Of a stretch of 64,000 bases of DNA, positions 58,500 through 64,000 are shown piece after piece (position 1 is the first letter of the stretch; the number at the start of each line of letters is the position of its first letter). Under the pieces are notes generated by a model. It did not search any database and had not been told where the DNA came from. It worked only from the letters and a program-made list of their open reading frames with translations. Source of the stretch: Otatea glauca (lineage: Eukaryota > Streptophyta > Magnoliopsida > Poales > Poaceae); NCBI GenBank assembly GCA_036346275.1, contig CM070726.1, positions 30,601,410-30,665,409 on the forward strand, written 5' to 3'. The position numbers and the translations under genes are program-made.

Positions 58500-60090
58500 T
58501 GCTCGTTAAGGCTTGAGTCAAAATTTCTTTGATTACAGTAGTTAATATGTTCAAAATTGAAAGCAACTAAAATTTCATCTAGTTCAAAACAAGCTCAATT
58601 TGATGCATTTTCGGTGTTTGTCAATATACTCATCAAAGGAGAGATTATAAGACCATATGGAGGTCAATCCATGGATTTCTGACGAGTATTTGACATTTGT
58701 TAGGCTTGTGTCGATTTGTGTGAGTTTGTTTTGGGCTTGAAAAACTGAATTTGTAATTTAGGTCGATGTCAGTGTGCTGTCGGTCTAATCGGCCTTATGT
58801 TGGCGGATAGACTGGCCAAGTGAGATTGAGTGATGCAATTAATTGGGAATTGATACTGGTATTGATTACATGTTGCATATTATGTTGAGCGATGCTATGT
58901 GATGTTTTGCTTGTTTGATATGGTTGCAGGACTTTAGAGCTAGTTCATGGTGAGGCGATGAGATGCTAACTTCAGCCCTACTTAAGCAAATGAGGATTGT
59001 TGGATTAAGGGTTCGTGGGTGGAGTAGAGGTTATGTTAGTGTTAAAGGGTTATTGGATCTTGAACTTAAGTTGCGCTTTAAGAAGCGTGTAAGTGTATGG
59101 TTAAAACCCGTTATATTGTTGGGTTACGGATTAGCCCATGTATGAGAGAGAGTGAATCTCAACCCTTGATGAGGTCTCTTGAAGGCCATCTAAGGATAGA
59201 GGTTTCTTCTAATATGCTATAAATAGAGGGGTGGAGGGATGTCTTTATGCCAAGTCTTAGAGAAAGTTTTTTTTTTCTTATGCTTCTTTGAGCTTTGCCC
59301 ACTATGAAGTGTGGCTTTGTAACCATCCTTCTCTAAACAATACAAAATCTAAGTTCTTCTATGTTCTAAACTTTATTTTATTTCTTGCATTTTCGCTTGT
59401 TTATTTTATGCAACTTGAGCTTTGCTTCCCCTGCTTCTACTTGTTTTGTTTCTATTGGCTCTAGAATGTATAAGAGGTTGAAGAATTCATTTAGAACGTG
59501 TCCCAACCCAGCAAGATCTATTAGAACTTATTTTTGCTCAAGTTGTACTTGCAACATCACATTCTTAAAATTGTTGTTTTTGGTGTAGTTTGAACCTTTT
59601 GCATGAAAGGTTGAGATCTTGGGCTTATTCTTGCAATTCGTTTTGGAATCATAGTCCTAAGGTCATTTCCTATTCGTGGTTCAATTTTCATCAAGTTTGG
59701 ATGGATAAAACTTGTGTTATTGAGATTTCTTCGTGATCAAGTTTTTGAAATTCCTATTTTTGTCCAGCGTGGATGTTGAGCTAGATAGGTATCTCATTTG
59801 GACTTGGTTTTGAAATTCCTTTTGGAATCATGATCCTGACGACCTTATCTTTCTCTATTTCAAGTTTCATCAATTTTGGTGAGTAGATCTAGAGATATTA
59901 ATATTTCTTGATAGTCAAGTTTGATATTTCTTCTCATCCGAGTTACTAAAATTCTTGCTCTATTCATCCCATTGTTAGTGTTCTTGAACATAGTGTTTGC
60001 TCCATAAAACTAGTGTTTTTGAAGAGATTTTTGAGAGAAAAATTTTATTTGGCTCCTATTCACCCCTCTAGTCGCTAGTTTCGGTCATTC
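58500..60090 (+). repeat. LTR-like sequence of a second copia element
   Basis: The layout is that of long grass copia LTRs: a possible U3, a TATA box TATAAATAGAGGGGTGGA at 59218, pyrimidine-rich leader sequence with 'ctttgtaacc', T-rich downstream text, and the typical closing phrase 'ggctcctattcacccctcta' near 60050. The left border is not defined. Copia pol sequence follows directly. Confidence 0.5.
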
Positions 60091-60092
60091 GA

Positions 60093-62048
60093 TGGTACCA
60101 CCAAAGGTGTTTGGATGTGTATGTTTTGTGCAAGACCATAGGCCTTCAGTTGGGAAGTTGGATGCAAGGGCACTTGAGTGTGTGATTGTTGGTTATTCTA
60201 GGAAATAAACGGGTTACAAGTGCTGGTGCCCATCTGAGAAGATGTTTATAAGCATGGATGTAACATTTAGAGAGTATGAGCCATTCTAGGGGGAACCAAC
60301 AGATCTAACAGAGGTATTCACCACCGATATTTTAGATCAATATACTGCAATAGAGGAGGAGAAAGAAGATTAGTGCACTAATAATACATCAAGAAGAGTG
60401 GATATGCATGTCATTCTGAAGAGATGGACCATGTAGCAAAAGAGCAGCATCCTGGACAGGGGGAGGTGATGGTTATATGGGAACAAGACACAGAACGTCA
60501 AGAACAGAATTTTGGCCAAGCGGAAGAAGTCCCTTCAGCACAAGAGATGCCACCATGCACGCATGACTTAGTCCCAGGACCTTTGTCCCCATCCTCAATT
60601 TCAACTCCATCCTCTTCTCCATTTGACACGAGCGGTAACCCCTCCTCTCCTTATGATGATTTACATATTCCTATTGCTCATAGGAAGCTTCCTCACTCTA
60701 CTGCTAGCAAGTTACTCGTCAAATTGGCTCCATATGATATTTCTAATCATGTCTTACATGCATCCATTGACCCTCTCTATAAAGCATTCATAGCATCATT
60801 GCATTCATTAGTGCCAATACTACATGACTGGTTAGAAGCAAAGCATCATCCAAAATAGAAGGTTGCAATGTTGGAGGAAATGGCTACTCTTGGGAAAATG
60901 ACACATGGGAGCTCACAGCACTTCGTGCTACAAAAAGTTGTAGGTGCAAATGGGTGTTTATTATAAAGAAAACACCCAAGGGCAAGATAGAGTGATATAA
61001 GGCTAGGTTATTGGCAAAAGGCTATAGTCAAACATATGGATTGATTATGATGAGATTTTTGTGCTTGTGGAAAAAATGAACACCATTAGAACATTGATTT
61101 CAGTAGCAGCCAATGGGAGGTGGAATTGATCCAAATGGATATGAAAAATACATTTCTCCATGGGGATATACAAGAAGAAGTCTATATGGAAATTCCACTA
61201 GGGTTTAGTAATCATGAGACAAGGGGTAAGGTCTGCAGATTGAAGAAGTCCTTGTACGGGCTAAAACAATCACCAAGGACATGGTTTGGTATATTCTGAA
61301 AGGAGGCTTGTTCCATGGGATACCAAAAAAGCAAAGCAGATTGCACTCTTTTCTTCATGCACTCTGTGGTAACATTACTATACGAATTATATATATGTTG
61401 ATGACATTTGTAATTATAGGTGATGATGACGAGATCTTGAATTTGAAAAACAAACTGTCAAGGTCATTTAATATCAAGGACCTTGGAAATCTCCATTATT
61501 TCCTTGGAATTGAAGTGGTATATGCCCTCAAGGTATTTATTCTCTCACAAAGAAAATTTGTGCTTGATTTACTTGTTGAGAGTGGGATGCTATCATGTTA
61601 GGGTGCAAGTCGGCAACTGCACCAATTGAACAAAGTCATCATGCACAAGCAAATCTTTGTGACCCTATGGACAAATATAGATATCAATGTCTGGTTGGAC
61701 GCTTGATATATTTGTCACATACAAAGCCAGACATTGTGTATGTTGTGTGGCGAGTAGGTACATTCATGACCCACGATCAAGCCATAAGGATGCAATGAAT
61801 AGGATCTAAGGGTATTCTTTTCTCTCCACATGGCCATCTAAGTGTGGAGGGGTACACTGATGTTGATTGGGCTAGTTGTTCACATAATAGGAGGTCTACA
61901 TCGATTTATTGTGCATTTGTTAGTGGCAACATCGTTAGAGGGAGAAGCAAAAGTAGAATGTAGTTGCATGATTTATAGTAGAGGCTGAGTTTAGATATAT
62001 GGCATTGAGCTTATGTGAGTTGATGTGGCTAAAGATACTATTGTCAGA
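60093..62048 (+). pseudogene. second copia pol remnant (integrase C-term, RT, RNase H)
   Basis: On the plus strand, frames broken by stops read as follows. PPKVFGCVCFVQDHRPSVGK and GYKCWCPSEKMFISMDVTF are integrase C-terminus (60105-60280). A linker rich in P and S follows. Reverse transcriptase runs from ~60940 (MKNTFLHGD-like, KKSLYGLKQSPRTW near 61240-61280, YMLMTFVIIGDDDEI, IKDLGNLHYFLGIEV). RNase H is from ~61600 (VGRLIYLSHTKPDIVY). Gag, protease and the integrase core are missing, so a large internal deletion lies between the LTR-like part and pol. The sequence is cut at 62049 by another insertion. Confidence 0.85.
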
Positions 62049-64000
62049 TGTAACATCCCAAAATTTTGAGTTTTGGAATGTTTGAATTTGAAAATGAACC
62101 ATTTGTGGGCGACCCCCAATTTCACATGCATTGCGAAATTGAGAATCTCATGTGCATACAGTACTAGTCCCATGATCAGTAGCTAGTACGCACATTTATA
62201 ACAATTGGAATCACAACCATAGATCATATTATTAATGCGGAAGCTATTTATACAATATATTCTTACAATTTAGAGTATATAGCAATAGAAGAAGCAAAGC
62301 CTTGTAGTGTGCCCATCCAACCCTCAAGCAACTGACAAGGTATAATCCCTATAAAGATCGTTTTATTGAATTTCCCGCAACCTGCAACGAAAAGTAATCT
62401 TCGGAGCCTCTTTTCTCTTCTACCTAAAAACAACATATTAAGCAAGGTTGAGTACTTTCGTACTCAGCAAGACTTAAGGTGTATTTGCAAATGCAGAAAT
62501 GCAAGCCATGTCAAAGGAGGTTTCTACTGTTAATTTGCAGAAAGCGAATTTAATTTGTAAACAAGTAGTAATTTGCAAAACAGAATTTATAAAAGCAAGG
62601 TTGACTGATATGAAAATAACAAGTAAAGCATAAGTAACAACTCACAGTCCTCCATGATGTGAGCATCGAGACGTCCATGACCGCGGGCGCGGCTTTTCGA
62701 AAAGATTTTCACTCTGCAGAGGTGTACAACTTTACCCACAAGTCATGCCCTTTTCTTTTTGCCGTATATTTCACGCACCTTTGGCGTAGTGGCCAGAATG
62801 TTCATGACAAAAACCTTTACATTATCTAGATTAACTTTGCACCAGCCTGGTGACGACAAACTCATACTATGGCAGCAGAACTCAGAGCATAAATATGAGA
62901 GAACTCCCCATAGCATGGCGTACACCGTTGTATCGGCAAGCATCATCACCGTGGTGTGGCGCCCCTTTGAGCAATCCATAATGGAACAGCCAGTACTACT
63001 ACAGCCTTCCAATATGCAAAGTTAAACTAGATAACTTAATTGGTTCAAGGCTGTCCCATACCAACACTTGTGGTTGCACTAAATTCTTGGCTTGTAAACA
63101 ACACATTAGTTCGGTCCTTAACCGACCCAGGCGAGAATACTCCCCCTACACTACGTGCAAAATCCATGCATTCCAGCTATTGCCATAACTTGCCCGTGTC
63201 AAAACATAGTTTTATTTTCCTTTTTAACCAAAATACCAACCACCATCATCATGTCTCAATATTTCCAAGGATCAGTTTATTCAATTTGTTCATCCCAAAT
63301 ATAAAGCATAGCTAAGCATGATTATTAAATCGCATATACCCAAATTGGCATTATATATTATCTAACCTTAATTTCTAGGTTTATCAAGGTTCACATGTCA
63401 ATACTTATTAAGGAGGTTTCATGAGACAACAGGTATATCTACCAGTACCACAACATAGCAAATTTACAGAAAATAAACGCATGCATAAATTGATTTGGTA
63501 AAACAAAATAAAAATTAAAACACTGGGATCAATATGATCAAAGGGGTGCTTGCCTTGCTTAATTGTTGTTTATGACGAAGTTGTAGTCGTAGCTGGTGTA
63601 GTCGACGACGGAAGTAGTAACGTCGGGTTCTACATGTCGTTCAATGGAAATATAACAGATAATAAACTTCAATAAGGGCAAAAAGAAATCAGATAGAAAA
63701 CCAATAAAAGACTCGCAATAGAAAACAGGCGTGGTTAGGGTTAATGTTGTATGATTTTATGTACTTGTGTTTTAGTTGATTATTTATGTAAACTTATATA
63801 TATATATCTTTGGCAGCTTTTAGATTGGGCGATGCTATGGATCCTTATATAGATTATCTATTCCTGTCTTACGAATCCAAGAGACTAAGTTATTTGGATT
63901 AATAGGACTAGTATAGTGCTCTGTCTTCCGGTTTCCTTTTCCCAGCACGTAATATATGGTCTTTTCCTTTTCTAGACGTTTGTTTCCTTTTCCTTAATTC
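62049..64000. repeat. long LTR-like sequence inserted in the copia remnant, runs off the window
   Basis: It starts TGTAACATCCCAAAATTTTG at the point where copia RNase H coding stops. TGTAACATCC matches the inverted right end of the solo LTR at 18193-19791. Inner words match the LTR-like sequence at 17194-20900: 'aagcaaggttgagtac ... tactcagcaagac' near 62440 and 'ttcggtccttaaccgac' near 63110. Short open frames on both strands show no known domain. The right border and target duplication are not visible. Confidence 0.55.

Noticed and set aside
1..64000. tRNA, rRNA or other structured RNA genes
   Set aside because: None seen by eye. A tRNAscan or Rfam run would be needed to exclude small ones.

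Overview
The window is plant nuclear DNA, almost certainly from a grass (Poaceae). The evidence is spliced genes with GT-AG introns, grass-type Stowaway and Tourist MITEs, a CACTA element with CACTACTACAG ends, Mutator-like, hAT and Ty1/copia elements, and long LTRs. I could not fix the species. Only two genes look intact. Most of the other 64 kb is nested transposable elements or host genes they have broken.

Layout. Positions 1-985 hold a diverged ~480-bp tandem duplication upstream of a three-exon gene for a heavy-metal-associated (HMA) domain protein (exons 1529-1927, 2755-2830, 4561-4676). Its second intron carries a Stowaway-like MITE and a GTAT microsatellite. From 5254 to 10312 there is a MULE-type MITE, two related non-autonomous hAT-like elements (5636-6862, 8529-9973) that each contain three ~170-bp tandem repeats, and a Stowaway MITE. 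A complete 6.65-kb CACTA transposon (10540-17190, TAA target duplication) carries an intron-retaining, degenerate piece of the eIF2-gamma gene on the minus strand. It sits in an old LTR-like sequence that also holds a 1.6-kb solo LTR (18193-19791, TSD TTGCA). From 21 to 30 kb there are foldback MITEs, a second solo LTR (23410-24013, TSD GGTAC), a 445-bp MULE MITE with a 9-bp TSD, a Tourist MITE and a possible Helitron end. A Mutator-like element with a dead MURA transposase covers ~30262-34768.

The second intact gene is a group 1 (SULTR1-type) sulfate transporter: 13 coding exons at 40440-43716, encoding 657 aa, with a putative non-coding first exon ending at 37390 and a 3-kb leader intron containing three diverged tandem copies of one segment. 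Downstream, a MATH-BTB gene on the minus strand (44285-50828) is split by a 504-bp hAT-like insertion (44799-45302) and a ~4.95-kb Ty1/copia element (45483-50433). A 5.3-kb hAT transposon with a decayed BED/DUF659 transposase follows (51599-56933). The right end holds a second copia remnant (LTR-like sequence plus pol fragments, ~58500-62048) interrupted at 62049 by another long LTR-like sequence that runs off the window.

The two intact genes have plausible roles in metal-ion handling and sulfate uptake, but nothing here shows that they are functionally linked. All assignments come from reading motifs and repeats by eye. No database search or alignment was run.
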